A stretch of 64,000 nucleotides of DNA from Sphingomonas panacisoli (GCF_007859635.1 NZ_CP042306.1:1922001-1986000); one strand, 5' to 3'. Positions 44,477 through 54,370 are shown, numbered from the stretch's first letter. The notes: a model not told the origin generated them from the letters alone. Program-made: numbers and translations.

Positions 44477-45469
44477 ATGCCCAATTCGAGACGAAAACCA
44501 CGGGTGATCGTGACGCGCGAATTGAGCGATGCGGTGATGGACCGCATGGCCGAGCTGTTCGACACGCAATTGAACCGCGACGACATCGCGATGTCGCGTG
44601 ACGAGTTGATCGCGGCGGTGGCGGATGCCGACGTGCTCGTGCCGACCGTGACCGATGCGATCGACGAGGATCTGATCGAGGCGGCGGGCGACCGGCTGAA
44701 GCTGATCGCAAATTTCGGCAACGGCGTCGATCATATCGACCTGAAGGCGGCGCGAGCGCGCGGTATCTTGGTCACCAATACGCCGGGCGTGCTGACCGAC
44801 GACACCGCGGACATGACGATGGCGTTGATCCTGTCGGTGCCGCGGCGATTGGCCGAGGGCGAGAAGCTGGCGCGGTCGGGCGAATGGCGCGGCTGGAGTC
44901 CCGGTGCGATGCTCGGTCACCGGATCGGCGGCAAGACGCTGGGGATCGTCGGGATGGGCCGGATCGGCCAGGCGGTCGCGGCACGGGCGCGGGCGTTCGG
45001 CCTGACGATCCACTATCACAACCGTCATCGCTTGCCGGACCCGCTTGAGGCAGAGTTGGGCGCGACGTGGCACGACGATCTCGACGAGATGTTGAGCGGA
45101 TCGGACTTTGTGACGATCCACACCCCGCACACCGACCAGACCGAGCATGTGATCGATGCGCGGCGGTTGGCTCTGCTCAAGCCCGAAGCCTATCTGATTA
45201 ACACCTCGCGCGGGACCGCGATCGACGAAGCGGCGCTGATCGATGCGCTGGAGGGCGGTCGTCTGGCCGGTGCGGGGCTCGACGTCTTCGAGCATGAGCC
45301 CGCGATCGACCCGCGCCTGCTCGCCCTGTCGAACGTCGTACTGCTGCCGCACATGGGGTCGGCGACCTATGAAGCGCGGATTGCAACCGGCGAGCGCGTG
45401 ATTTCCAACATCCAACATTGGGCCGACGGCCACCGTCCGCCGGACCAGGTGCTCGAGGGCTGGCTCTAA
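44477..45469 (+). CDS. D-2-hydroxyacid dehydrogenase (glyoxylate/hydroxypyruvate reductase-like)
   Basis: The product is 330 residues. NAD(P) binds at LGIVGMGRIGQAV near residue 156. The catalytic residues are the arginine in NTSRGTAIDE, the glutamate in LDVFEHEP and the histidine in LLPHMGSAT. This is the set for D-isomer-specific dehydrogenases such as glyoxylate reductase. ATG 44477 has no clear ribosome site. The stop overlaps the convergent amidotransferase at CTAA. Confidence 0.92.
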   Translation: MPNSRRKPRVIVTRELSDAVMDRMAELFDTQLNRDDIAMSRDELIAAVADADVLVPTVTDAIDEDLIEAAGDRLKLIANFGNGVDHIDLKAARARGILVTNTPGVLTDDTADMTMALILSVPRRLAEGEKLARSGEWRGWSPGAMLGHRIGGKTLGIVGMGRIGQAVAARARAFGLTIHYHNRHRLPDPLEAELGATWHDDLDEMLSGSDFVTIHTPHTDQTEHVIDARRLALLKPEAYLINTSRGTAIDEAALIDALEGGRLAGAGLDVFEHEPAIDPRLLALSNVVLLPHMGSATYEARIATGERVISNIQHWADGHRPPDQVLEGWL

Positions 45470-46161
45470 GCCAACCCCGCCAGCCACTCGGTGATCATCG
45501 CGCGGCCTGCCGCGACGGCGGCTGGGCCTTTCGCATCGTGTGCGGCGCGCAGAGCGTCGGGCGTTTCGCCGACCTCGGCGATGTCGCCGGCGTCGTTGAC
45601 CAGCCAATGTTCGAACCGCTCATCCTCGCCCATCTCGGCATGGAATTGCAGCGCCAGTACGTTGCGCCCCCGCGCGAACGCCTGCGCATAGAGCGGCGTG
45701 GTCGCGAGCAGATCGGCGCCATCGGGTACATCGAACCCATCGCCGTGCCAGTGGAGCATTTCGGTCGCGGCCAAATGGCGCAACGGACTCGCGCTGCCGG
45801 CCTCGGTCAGCGCCAGCGGTGCGAAGCCGATCTCCCGCGCCGGGCCTTTGCGGACCTGCGCACCTAACGCCGCCGCGATCAACTGGCCGCCCAGACACAC
45901 GCCGAGGATCGGCCGGTCGGCGGCAAGGCGGCGTCGCAACACTGCAATCTCGTCGTTAAGCCAGGGATAGTGATCGATATCGTACACGCCCATCGGCCCG
46001 CCCATCACGACGACGAGATCGGGCGACAGGATATCGAGTTTCGCGCATCCGGCATGGTGCGCGGCGACGCGGTGGATGTCGTATCCGGCCGCCTCGATCG
46101 GCTCACGATACCCGGCGATGCCTTCGTGATCGACATGACGGATGACGAGCGCGCGTTTCAT
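45466..46161 (-). CDS. Class I glutamine amidotransferase-like protein
   Basis: The product is 231 residues. The catalytic cysteine is in ILGVCLGGQLIAAALG near residue 88, and the histidine and glutamate are in ALQFHAEMGE. GGPMGVYDIDHYPWL is the usual GMP synthase-like opening. No synthetase domain is present, so it hydrolyses or transfers from glutamine in an unknown reaction. Confidence 0.88.
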   Translation of the reverse strand: MKRALVIRHVDHEGIAGYREPIEAAGYDIHRVAAHHAGCAKLDILSPDLVVVMGGPMGVYDIDHYPWLNDEIAVLRRRLAADRPILGVCLGGQLIAAALGAQVRKGPAREIGFAPLALTEAGSASPLRHLAATEMLHWHGDGFDVPDGADLLATTPLYAQAFARGRNVLALQFHAEMGEDERFEHWLVNDAGDIAEVGETPDALRAAHDAKGPAAVAAGRAMITEWLAGLA

Positions 46162-46233
46162 ATCGCCCAGGCTAACGGCTCATGGTTGCCGAGCAATTAA
46201 CCATGTCTTGGCCGCGCGATAGCGATGCTGCGG

Positions 46234-47637
46234 TCAATCGCCGGTCAGAATCCGATCGACCAATTGCTTCACCGTGGGCACGAAGCCGTTCGAATAGAAC
46301 GGATCCTTCTTGAAATTGTAAGCGCCATGCCCGGCGAACATCAGATTCTCTTCGGTCGGTCCGCCATGCGCAATATCCTGCAGCGTCTTCTGGATGCAGA
46401 AACTGCGCGGGTCGGCCAGACGCCCGGTCGAATTGGTCTCGCTGTCCTTCCACGACGAGAAGGCGCACTGGCTCAGGCAGCCCATGCAATCGGCCTGATC
46501 CTTGCGGATGATGGCCTTTTCGTCGGGCGTCACGAACACCAGAGTATTGTCCGGCGTCTTGAGCGCGTCGGTGAAGCCCTGACCGAACCATTCGCGGGCG
46601 CGCAGCAAGTCGTTGCGCGTGACCCAGAAATTCTTGCCCTTCACGCCGACATCGAGCTGGAAGGTGTGATCGCCCGCCTCCTGCGCGGAAAACGCGATCT
46701 GGCGATCCGACCGCGCTTCGAGCGAGCGCAGAAACGGATTGCGCACCGCGCTGGAGTAGAAACCGGTCGGCGAGAAGCGGTGAAGCAACACTTCGCCGGG
46801 CTCGATATCCATCAACTTGGACTTCCAGCCCTCCGGAATCGGGCTTTCCTGCGTCAGCAGCGGGCGCGTACCGTATTGGAAGGCGATCGCGCCGAGTTCG
46901 GGATTGTCGATCCAGTCGTTCCAATCGCGCAGATACCAGACGCCGCCCGCCATCACGATCGGCACGTCGTCCGAAATACCGCCCTCGCGCATCGTCTCGC
47001 GCAGTTCCTTGACGCGGGGATAGGGATCCTGCGGCTTGAGCGGGTCTTCGGCGTTCGACAGGCCGTTATGCCCGCCGGCGAGCCAGGGGTCTTCATAGAC
47101 CACCGCGGCGAGCCATTCCGCAGCCTTCGAATATGCGCGCTTCCACAGCGCGCGGAAGGCACGGCCAGAACTGACAATCGGTAGGTAGTTTACGTTGTAA
47201 GAGGCTGCGATCTCCGACAATTTATACGGCATCCCGGCGCCACACGTCACGCCCGCGACCAGCCCCTTCGTCCGCTCCAGCACGCCGTGCAGCACGCGCT
47301 GCGCGCCGCCCATCTCCCACAGCACGTTGATGTTGATCGCGCCCTTGCCGCCGGCGATGTCAAACGCACGCTTCACCTGCTGGACCGCGCCCTCGATCGC
47401 GTACTCGACGAGTTCCTCGTGCCGCTCGCGCCGAGTCAGCGCGCGGTAGATCTGGGGGATGATCTTGCCTTCGGGATCGTAGCTATCGGCGTTGACAGCG
47501 CTGACCGTACCGATGCCGCCCGCCGCGGCCCAGGCCCCCGCCGACGCGTGGTTGGTCGCGGCGACACCCTTGCCGCCCTCCACCAGCGGCCAGACTTCGC
47601 GGCCATTGTAGATGATAGGCTTCAAGCCCTTGAACAC
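46234..47637 (-). CDS. Nitronate monooxygenase-like flavin oxidoreductase with cysteine cluster
   Basis: The product is 467 residues, over 100 longer than typical nitronate monooxygenase. The barrel has GVAATNHASAGAWAAAGGIG, VMAGGVWYLRDW and AIAFQYGTRPLLT. A C-terminal part carries CMGCLSQC (C-x2-C-x3-C) with a further cysteine in RSFCIQK, which could bind iron-sulfur or zinc. I chose GTG 47637 because CCAGGAG lies six bases before it; a TTG at 47658 is the alternative. A CGCTATAGCG palindrome lies at 47664-47673. The substrate is unknown. Confidence 0.85.
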   Translation of the reverse strand: MFKGLKPIIYNGREVWPLVEGGKGVAATNHASAGAWAAAGGIGTVSAVNADSYDPEGKIIPQIYRALTRRERHEELVEYAIEGAVQQVKRAFDIAGGKGAININVLWEMGGAQRVLHGVLERTKGLVAGVTCGAGMPYKLSEIAASYNVNYLPIVSSGRAFRALWKRAYSKAAEWLAAVVYEDPWLAGGHNGLSNAEDPLKPQDPYPRVKELRETMREGGISDDVPIVMAGGVWYLRDWNDWIDNPELGAIAFQYGTRPLLTQESPIPEGWKSKLMDIEPGEVLLHRFSPTGFYSSAVRNPFLRSLEARSDRQIAFSAQEAGDHTFQLDVGVKGKNFWVTRNDLLRAREWFGQGFTDALKTPDNTLVFVTPDEKAIIRKDQADCMGCLSQCAFSSWKDSETNSTGRLADPRSFCIQKTLQDIAHGGPTEENLMFAGHGAYNFKKDPFYSNGFVPTVKQLVDRILTGD

Positions 47638-47704
47638 ATCGGTCTCCTGGAACAACAACGCACCGCTATAGCGCTTGGATGCGCCCGTGCGAGTAAATAC
47701 GAAC

Positions 47705-48841
47705 TTAGGTTAAGCTACCTGTCCGACCCACCGCTTTCTCATACAGCGCGCGGTAGGCCGCAATCATTGTCTTTTCGTCATATTCGGCCACGGCCTTGGC
47801 GCGATTGGCCTTGCCGACCGCCGCGCGGCCCGCGGGATTGGCCGCCGCCGCCTGGATCACGTCGCGCAGGCCGACTTCGTTGCGATGCTCGTCGATCAGC
47901 GGCCAATTCTCGCGCGATACCATGTGCAGCATGTCACCCGCATTGGTCGCCGCGATCGGCAGGCCGGCGGCCATGCCCTCGACGATCGAGATCGGAAATT
48001 GCTCGCTGAGCGACGACAGCGACATGATGTCGAACAGCCCGACGTACCGATGCGGATCGGGCAGGAAGCCGGGCATGACGAGCTGGTCGGTCATCCCCAT
48101 GTTCGCTGCAGTCCGCAGGATTTTTTCGCGCTCAGGCCCCTCGCCGACGATCACGAGACGAATCTTGCTGGGGCATCCAGCAACAGCACGTACGAGCGCG
48201 GGTAAATTCTTGACCTCGCGCAAGCCGGCCAGCGCACCGACCACGATCTCGCCCGGCTTGCGCTCGAAACCCGGTATCGCCCTGGAATCGGGCTGCCGCG
48301 CGTAGAGCGAAGTCTGGATCCCGTTTGAGATACGATGGAGGAGCGGTGGACCGATCTTCCATACTGTTTTCGCAAGATGTTCGAGGGTTACGGACGGCAC
48401 GACCACGGCGTAGGCCGCGCCGAAGGCGAGGCGGCGATAGACCGTTCGCCGCGCCTTCAACCGCACCGCTTCGTCGGCGTTGAAGCCGTCTTCGTGGTGG
48501 ATGATCGGCGGCGTTCCCTTCGGAAAGGCGCGCTTCGCCATCACCGCGTCGATCCCGCCCCAATTGTAGCTGAGCACCAGATCGAAGCGCCGCATGTACT
48601 TCGCGATCGCCTCGAAACGTGCCACCGACGGCCGGCCAGTCAGCGGCGGCGGGTTTTGCGCGATTTCGTAGGCAATCCCCTTGGCGATCGCGTCGCGCGC
48701 CGACAGCGCATCGGGCATGCCCGACACGATCGTATGCCGCGCAGCGGGTCCGAACGCGTTCATCAGCCGCACCGCACGCGCTTCCTTGCCGCCCAGATCG
48801 AACGACGAATGCATGTGCAGGATGTTGAGGGGTTGAGGCAC
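47705..48841 (-). CDS. Family 4 glycosyltransferase
   Basis: The product is 378 residues with the GT-B fold. It has the N-terminal HMHSSFDLGGKEARAVRLMN, the nucleotide-sugar site LVIVGEGPEREKI, and the EX7E-type motif SEQFPISIVEGMAAGLP. Such enzymes build exopolysaccharide or lipopolysaccharide. No other glycan genes surround it. Confidence 0.91.
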   Translation of the reverse strand: MPQPLNILHMHSSFDLGGKEARAVRLMNAFGPAARHTIVSGMPDALSARDAIAKGIAYEIAQNPPPLTGRPSVARFEAIAKYMRRFDLVLSYNWGGIDAVMAKRAFPKGTPPIIHHEDGFNADEAVRLKARRTVYRRLAFGAAYAVVVPSVTLEHLAKTVWKIGPPLLHRISNGIQTSLYARQPDSRAIPGFERKPGEIVVGALAGLREVKNLPALVRAVAGCPSKIRLVIVGEGPEREKILRTAANMGMTDQLVMPGFLPDPHRYVGLFDIMSLSSLSEQFPISIVEGMAAGLPIAATNAGDMLHMVSRENWPLIDEHRNEVGLRDVIQAAAANPAGRAAVGKANRAKAVAEYDEKTMIAAYRALYEKAVGRTGSLT

Positions 48842-48884
48842 GCTACGCCCCTACCCAGCTTTGCCGCCGCCGATCAAGCGACCG

Positions 48885-49760
48885 TCAGGCCTTGACCGGT
48901 TCCCGCGCGACACGATCGAGCAGCCGGTCGATCGCCGCGACCGCTTCGGGCTCGGTCAGCATCGGGGTATGGCCGACATCGGGCACCGTCACGAGTTCCG
49001 CATTGTCGAGCCGCGCGGCCATCTTTGTCGCCGTCGCGTCGCCCAGCACGTCCGACCGCGCGCCACGCACGATCAGCGTCGGCACCGCCTTCAGCGCATC
49101 GAACGCTGCCCACATATCCGGCCCGGCCTCGTTCCCCGGCACGCGAAACGGCTCGGCGATCTTCATGTCGTAATCGAGCACGATTCGGCCCGAACTGTTC
49201 AGGCGATAGAGCCGCTTGGCCATAGCGAGCCAGTCTTCGACATCGTAGTTCGGATAGACGTCGGCATTCCCCTCCTGCACTGCGCGCGCCGCGTGCATCC
49301 AAGTCGGCCAGACGTTGGACTTGCCGACATAGGTACGGATGCGCCCCAGCCCCGCCGCCTCGATCTCCGGCCCGACATCGTTGAGCACGACGCCGGCGAG
49401 TTTTTCCGGCGCAGCCGCCGCGAGCAGCATCGTCACGATCCCGCCGAGCGAGGTGCCGAACGCGACGTAGCGGTCGATCTCGAGCTCGGCCAGCAACGCC
49501 TCGACGTCCTTGACGTAGGTCGTCGGGACATAGGTCATCGGATCCTTGGCCGCGCCGCTGCCCCCACGGCCGCGGAAATTGACCGCGATGACCCGCCAGT
49601 CCCCCGCGAGCCGCGCCGCCACATCCTCGAAATCGCGTGCGTTTCGGGTCAGCCCGGCCAGACACAGGATCGGCGGGCGGTCTTCGCGTCCCGGATAGTC
49701 GCGATAGTGCAGCCGCACCTCGTCGTCGGACTCCCAGTAACGATTTTCATAAGCCGGCAT
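48885..49760 (-). CDS. Alpha/beta hydrolase
   Basis: The product is 291 residues. The nucleophile elbow is GTSLGG near residue 100, the acid is in the LIVRGARSD region and the histidine in PDVGHTPML. The oxyanion region is CLAGLTRNARDF. ATG 49760 follows AGGA at seven bases; a longer frame to 49835 would run into the divergent selO start. The substrate is unknown. Confidence 0.89.
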   Translation of the reverse strand: MPAYENRYWESDDEVRLHYRDYPGREDRPPILCLAGLTRNARDFEDVAARLAGDWRVIAVNFRGRGGSGAAKDPMTYVPTTYVKDVEALLAELEIDRYVAFGTSLGGIVTMLLAAAAPEKLAGVVLNDVGPEIEAAGLGRIRTYVGKSNVWPTWMHAARAVQEGNADVYPNYDVEDWLAMAKRLYRLNSSGRIVLDYDMKIAEPFRVPGNEAGPDMWAAFDALKAVPTLIVRGARSDVLGDATATKMAARLDNAELVTVPDVGHTPMLTEPEAVAAIDRLLDRVAREPVKA

Positions 49761-49797
49761 GGTTGCGTCCTGTTGGGCGACGCCGCCATATTGCCGC

Positions 49798-51180
49798 ATG
49801 CCTCCCTCGCCGCAAGCATATCGACCCGAAAACACGATCCTGGAGTTGGGCGACGCATTTTACGATCCGGTGACGGCGGCGGATTTCCCGCAGACGATCC
49901 TGCGGTTCCGCAACGATCGCGCGGCGGCGGAGGTCGGGCTCGATTCGCTGAGCGACGAGGCGTGGATCGCGCATTTCGGGCGGTTCCACCCGCTTCCCGG
50001 CACGCTGAAGCAGCCGCTCGCGCTGCGCTACCACGGCCATCAGTTCCGGGTGTACAATCCCGATATCGGCGACGGTCGCGGGTTTCTGTTCGCCCAAATG
50101 CGCGACGAGGCCGGCCGACTGATGGACCTCGGTACAAAAGGGTCGGGGCAAACGCCGTACAGCCGATTCGGCGACGGTCGGCTGACGCTGAAGGGCGGCA
50201 TGCGCGAGATATTGGCGACGGAGATGCTCGAAGCACTCGGCGTGCGCACTTCGCGCAGCTTCTCGCTGATCGAAACCGGCGAAGCGCTCGACCGCAACGA
50301 CGAGCCGTCGCCAACGCGATCCGCGGTGCTGGTGCGGCTGAGCTACAGCCATATCCGCATCGGGATGTTTCAGCGGCTCGCTTATTTCCGCGACGAGGAG
50401 AGCCTGCGCGCGCTCACGGCCTACGTCCTGCGCCACTTGTACGACGAGGAGCCGGGCGACGATGCGCCGGTCCGTCTGCTCGACCTCGTCGTTCAGCGCA
50501 CCGCTCGGCTCGCGGCGAGCTACATGGCCGCCGGGTTCGTCCATGGCGTGCTCAATTCGGACAATATCAACGTGACGGGTGAGAGCTTCGACTACGGCCC
50601 ATGGCGGTTCAATCCGACCTGGGACCCGGCCTTCACCGCCGCCTATTTCGACCATGCCGGACTCTACGCGTTCGGTCGCCAGCCCGAAGCGATCCATTGG
50701 GACGCGATGCAACTCGCGGTGTCGCTACGCCCGATCTGCGACGCCGAGCCGCTGATCGCTGTGCTCGACACGTTCGGTGACCATTACCAGCGTGCGGTCA
50801 GTGATGCGATCCTGTGGCGGCTGGGTCTGGTGCCGCGCGATCCCGAGACCGACCGCCACCTCGTCCAGACGATCGAGCCCGCCCTGCGCGGCACGGCGGC
50901 GCCGATCGACCGGTTCTTCTTCGACGCGTTCGGGCGCGCGTTGCCCGAATCATATGGCGACGAATGGGCCGATGCCCGCGCCGCCCTGCTTGCCTACACC
51001 CCTCGCGCGGATCGCGCGCACCCATATTGGGCAGGCGAACCCTGCTCGATGCTGATCGACGAAGTCGAAGCAATCTGGGCCGCCATCGCCGAACGCGACG
51101 ATTGGGCGCCACTCCACGCCAAGGTCGCCGCGATCCGCGAGATGGGCGCGGCGCTAGCCGCCGCCCCGGCAACCCGCTAG
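49798..51180 (+). CDS. selO: SelO family protein adenylyltransferase
   Basis: The product is 460 residues of the SelO/YdiU pseudokinase fold. It has YHGHQFRVYNPDIGDGRGFL, the ATP-binding KGSGQTPYSRFGDGRLTLKG, and GVLNSDNINVTGESFDYGPW with the metal-site residues. SelO transfers AMP to proteins. The C-terminal cysteine or selenocysteine of many SelO proteins is absent here; the chain ends in an Ala-rich helix. astD follows after 12 bases. Confidence 0.93.
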   Translation: MPPSPQAYRPENTILELGDAFYDPVTAADFPQTILRFRNDRAAAEVGLDSLSDEAWIAHFGRFHPLPGTLKQPLALRYHGHQFRVYNPDIGDGRGFLFAQMRDEAGRLMDLGTKGSGQTPYSRFGDGRLTLKGGMREILATEMLEALGVRTSRSFSLIETGEALDRNDEPSPTRSAVLVRLSYSHIRIGMFQRLAYFRDEESLRALTAYVLRHLYDEEPGDDAPVRLLDLVVQRTARLAASYMAAGFVHGVLNSDNINVTGESFDYGPWRFNPTWDPAFTAAYFDHAGLYAFGRQPEAIHWDAMQLAVSLRPICDAEPLIAVLDTFGDHYQRAVSDAILWRLGLVPRDPETDRHLVQTIEPALRGTAAPIDRFFFDAFGRALPESYGDEWADARAALLAYTPRADRAHPYWAGEPCSMLIDEVEAIWAAIAERDDWAPLHAKVAAIREMGAALAAAPATR

Positions 51181-51192
51181 GACGTGCAACGG

Positions 51193-52614
51193 ATGCCCGC
51201 CGAACTCATCTCCCACGAACCAGCGACCGGGGCCGAGTTGTGGCGCGGCGCGGTCGGCGACGCCGACACCGAAGTCGCGATCGCGCGGGCCAGCTGGGCG
51301 GAATGGGCGGCCAAACCCGTCACGTTTCGCATCGAAACGCTGCGCCGCTACGCCAATGTCGTCCGCAAGCACGCGGAGGCCTTCGCCGACCTGATTGCGC
51401 GCGAAACCGGCAAGCCGCTGTGGGAAGCGAAGACCGAAGTCGAATCGGTCGTCGCCAAGGTCGATATTTCGGTATCGGCCTATTCCGAACGCACCGGCCA
51501 GCGGCGGATGGAATCCCCCATGGGCAGCCGCATGGCGCTGCGCCACAAACCGCACGGCGTGCTCGCGGTGCTCGGGCCGTATAACTTTCCCGCGCATCTG
51601 CCCAACGGCCACATCGTCCCGGCGCTGATCGCGGGCAATGCCGTGGTGTTCAAACCGTCGGAGAAGACCCCGGCTTCTGGCGCGTTCCTGATCGATTGCC
51701 TGCGCGAGGCCGGCGTGCCGGAAGGCTGCGCGCGCGTACTGATCGGCGGGCCGGCCGAAGGCAAGGCGCTGGCGTCGCATGCCGATATCGACGGGTTGCT
51801 GTTCACTGGCTCGGCACGCACCGGCATCGCGCTCAACCGCCAATTCGCCGAAAGCCCCGAAAAGATCCTCGCGCTCGAAATGGGCGGCAACAACCCGATC
51901 ATCGTCTGGGACACGCCCGACCTCTACGCTGCAGCGATTATCGTCGTGCAATCGGCGTTCACCAGCGCCGGGCAGCGGTGCACCGCCGCGCGGCGGCTGA
52001 TCGTCGACGATGCGCTGTACGAGCCGCTGATGGGCGAACTCGGCAAGATCGTCGATCGCCTGATCGTCGGTGCCCCGCACGACAATCCTGCGCCGTTCAT
52101 GGGGCCGGTGATCGATAACGAAGCCGCCGACATGCTCGGCGAAAGCTTCCTCGACCTGGTGCTGCGCGGCGCGAAGCCGATCCGCCACCTCCAGCGCCCG
52201 CAACCCGATCTGCCGTTCCTGACGCCGGGCATTCTCGACGTCACCGCGCTCGACGATCGCCCCGACCTCGAACTGTTCGGTCCGATCCTGCAAGTCATCC
52301 GCGCCGATAATTTCGACGCCGCGATGATCGAGGCGAACAACACGCGCTACGGCCTGTCGGCCAGCCTGATCACCCAGACGCCCGATCTCTACAACCGCTT
52401 CTGGGCCAATGCCCGCGCCGGGATCGTCAACTGGAACAAGCCGACCAACGGCGCCAGTTCCGGCGCACCGTTCGGTGGGATCGGTTGGTCGGGCAATCAC
52501 CGCCCCAGCGCGTACTACGCCGCCGATTATTGCGCCTATCCGGTCGTGTCGAACGAGGCCGATGCGGCACGGGCGTCGATCGGGATCGGGCTGCGCGAGT
52601 ACGAACCCGAATGA
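51193..52614 (+). CDS. astD: Succinylglutamate-semialdehyde dehydrogenase
   Basis: The product is 473 residues. It has VLGPYNFPAHLPNGHIVPAL, LFTGSARTG, glutamate in LALEMGGNNP and cysteine in SAGQRCTAARR, which match AstD. This enzyme is the fourth step of arginine breakdown through succinylarginine. No other ast genes are in the window, so the role is by similarity. ATG 51193 is chosen over GTG 51184; neither has a strong ribosome site. Confidence 0.9.
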   Translation: MPAELISHEPATGAELWRGAVGDADTEVAIARASWAEWAAKPVTFRIETLRRYANVVRKHAEAFADLIARETGKPLWEAKTEVESVVAKVDISVSAYSERTGQRRMESPMGSRMALRHKPHGVLAVLGPYNFPAHLPNGHIVPALIAGNAVVFKPSEKTPASGAFLIDCLREAGVPEGCARVLIGGPAEGKALASHADIDGLLFTGSARTGIALNRQFAESPEKILALEMGGNNPIIVWDTPDLYAAAIIVVQSAFTSAGQRCTAARRLIVDDALYEPLMGELGKIVDRLIVGAPHDNPAPFMGPVIDNEAADMLGESFLDLVLRGAKPIRHLQRPQPDLPFLTPGILDVTALDDRPDLELFGPILQVIRADNFDAAMIEANNTRYGLSASLITQTPDLYNRFWANARAGIVNWNKPTNGASSGAPFGGIGWSGNHRPSAYYAADYCAYPVVSNEADAARASIGIGLREYEPE

Positions 52615-53117
52615 TGCTGGTCGCGCTGGCGGTCGCGTTCGCGCAGCCGATGCCGATCGCCCAATATCGCTGCAATGCGCCGACCTATGCGTCCTGGACG
52701 ACAAAATTCGGCCCCAGGCCCGAAACGGTCGTTCCCGGCAGTCTGATTTATTCGGTCAAGCCCAAGCGTCGCGCCGACGCCATAGCGATGCTGACACGGA
52801 AATCCGCCGTCGCGCTCGATATAACCCAGGCGAAGGCGATGGCCGGTTTCTTGGCGACGGTCGAGAATCTCGGGCAACCTCCCGCGGTTTACACGCCGTT
52901 CGGACGCGATCCGAACGACCGTGTGGAGCGTAAACCCTATCTGGTGCGCGCCGTTTTTCCTGGAAAAGCGCCATCGATCGCCGTCGGATGGAACAAGGAC
53001 ACGCTGATCGTCTCGGCTGAAACGCTCGGCTGCCAGCCCTTCTTCAACGAACCCCTGATTATGTGGCTGGACCGAGAGCCGGCCGCCGTTGCGGTCAATG
53101 CAGGGGCGGCGCTCTAG
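52611..53117 (+). CDS. Exported protein of unknown function
   Basis: The product is 168 residues with a very short hydrophobic N-terminus (MMLVALAVAFAQPMPIAQ), probably a signal peptide. Cysteines at YRCNAP and TLGCQPF could pair. No family is recognised. The start overlaps the astD stop by four bases (ATGA). The 236 bases after it (53118-53353) hold no gene I can support. Confidence 0.7.
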   Translation: MMLVALAVAFAQPMPIAQYRCNAPTYASWTTKFGPRPETVVPGSLIYSVKPKRRADAIAMLTRKSAVALDITQAKAMAGFLATVENLGQPPAVYTPFGRDPNDRVERKPYLVRAVFPGKAPSIAVGWNKDTLIVSAETLGCQPFFNEPLIMWLDREPAAVAVNAGAAL

Positions 53118-53353
53118 TCCGTTTGCGACAAATGATTGCTGAAGCGCGCCGCGCGCCCACCCCTTGCAACCATCGAGAATTACCCTAGTTTAGTATCTGC
53201 GGACCGGGCCCCTCTGGCGAGGGCTGAACAAGCCCACGTGATGTCGGACCGCATCGAGGTGAACTCGGTGCAGGTTCGGTTGCCATATTTCCCGGCGCCC
53301 CAACTCCCCACCGAAGCAACCTCGATCGATAAACCATCGATGGAGTGGCTTGT

Positions 53354-53572
53354 ATGTCCAATTTGATCGAGCGGCTGATCGCCGCCCACCAGCTCATCAA
53401 CCGCGAGATCCGCCGCGAACTGGCGCGCATCGCGCCCGACGCGTTGCGCGTGCGCGACCTCAAAAAACGCCGCCTAGCGATCAAGGATCGCCTGTTCCGG
53501 CACATTCCCGACGCCGCCGAGATGCGACGCGTGGCGCGCCTCGCGCTCGGTCGTCGCCCGGCGATCGCCTGA
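53354..53572 (+). CDS. YdcH-type DUF465 small protein
   Basis: The product is 72 residues, one long basic helix with the DUF465 core ALRVRDLKKRRLAIKDRLFR. The family is widespread in Proteobacteria; its function is unknown. GGAG lies eight bases before ATG 53354. It lies 16 bases before the Bax inhibitor gene and is likely co-transcribed with it. Confidence 0.82.
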   Translation: MSNLIERLIAAHQLINREIRRELARIAPDALRVRDLKKRRLAIKDRLFRHIPDAAEMRRVARLALGRRPAIA

Positions 53573-53588
53573 CCTTGGAGCCAGACAC

Positions 53589-54299
53589 ATGAATACCATT
53601 TCCCCCTTCTCGCGACTGACCCAGGCCAGCGAGGCGTTCGACACCGATCTGCGGGCGTACATGCTCGGCATCTACCGCAACATGGGGCTCGGCCTCGCGT
53701 TGACCGGCCTGGTCGCGCTCGCCGTCGCGGCGACGCCGCCGCTGTCGGCCTTGATCTTTGGCACGCCCCTCAAATGGGTCGCGATCTTCGCGCCGCTGGC
53801 GTTCGTGATGTTCTTCAGCTTCCGCATCGACCGGATGACGACCGCCGGCGCGCGCACCGCGTTCTTCGCGTTCGCGGCGGTGATGGGCGTGTCGATGGCC
53901 AGCATCTTCCTGGTCTATACCGGGACGAGCATCGCCAGTGCCTTCTTCACCGCGGCCGCGATGTTCGCGGGGCTGAGCCTGTGGGGCTACACCACCAAGC
54001 GCGACCTGACTGGGCTCGGCTCGTTCTTGATGGTCGGGCTAATCGCGGTGATCGGCGTGAGCCTGGTCAACCTCTTCCTCGGCTCGTCGATGCTGCAGAT
54101 GCTGGTGTCGATTGTCGGCGTCGTCGTGTTCGCGGGCCTGACCGCCTGGGACACGCAGCGTCTCAAGAGCGAATTCGTCGAATATCGCGGACATCAGGCG
54201 CTCGACAAGATGGCGATCATGGGCGCGCTGTCGCTGTATCTGAACCTGATCAACATGTTCCAGCTGCTGCTTGGCCTGATGGGCCAGCGCGAGGAGTGA
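53589..54299 (+). CDS. Bax inhibitor-1 family membrane protein
   Basis: The product is 236 residues with seven membrane segments (for example LGLALTGLVALAVAATPPL; VGLIAVIGVSLVNLFLGSS; MAIMGALSLYLNLINMFQLL). The family signature includes SLWGYTTKRDLTGLGSFLMV, AGLTAWDTQRLK and the closing LYLNLINMFQLLL. Bacterial members are proposed calcium-leak channels or FtsH partners. GGAG lies eight bases before the start. Confidence 0.95.
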   Translation: MNTISPFSRLTQASEAFDTDLRAYMLGIYRNMGLGLALTGLVALAVAATPPLSALIFGTPLKWVAIFAPLAFVMFFSFRIDRMTTAGARTAFFAFAAVMGVSMASIFLVYTGTSIASAFFTAAAMFAGLSLWGYTTKRDLTGLGSFLMVGLIAVIGVSLVNLFLGSSMLQMLVSIVGVVVFAGLTAWDTQRLKSEFVEYRGHQALDKMAIMGALSLYLNLINMFQLLLGLMGQREE

Positions 54300-54316
54300 C
54301 GATCCAAACGGTCTGT

Positions 54317-54347
54317 CGCAACGCCCCGGAACTCCGGGCGCGTTGCG
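54317..54347 (+). terminator. Possible terminator after the Bax inhibitor gene
   Basis: CGCAACGCCCCGGA pairs with TCCGGGCGCGTTGCG with one bulged base, 17 bases after the stop. There is no T-tract, so termination is uncertain. Confidence 0.45.
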
Positions 54348-54370
54348 GCATTCCACGGGTCGTGAAGACC

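Noticed and set aside
53136..53366. 76-codon open frame before the DUF465 gene
   Set aside because: No ribosome site, no family pattern, and its end overlaps the DUF465 start; the region reads better as a leader or promoter.
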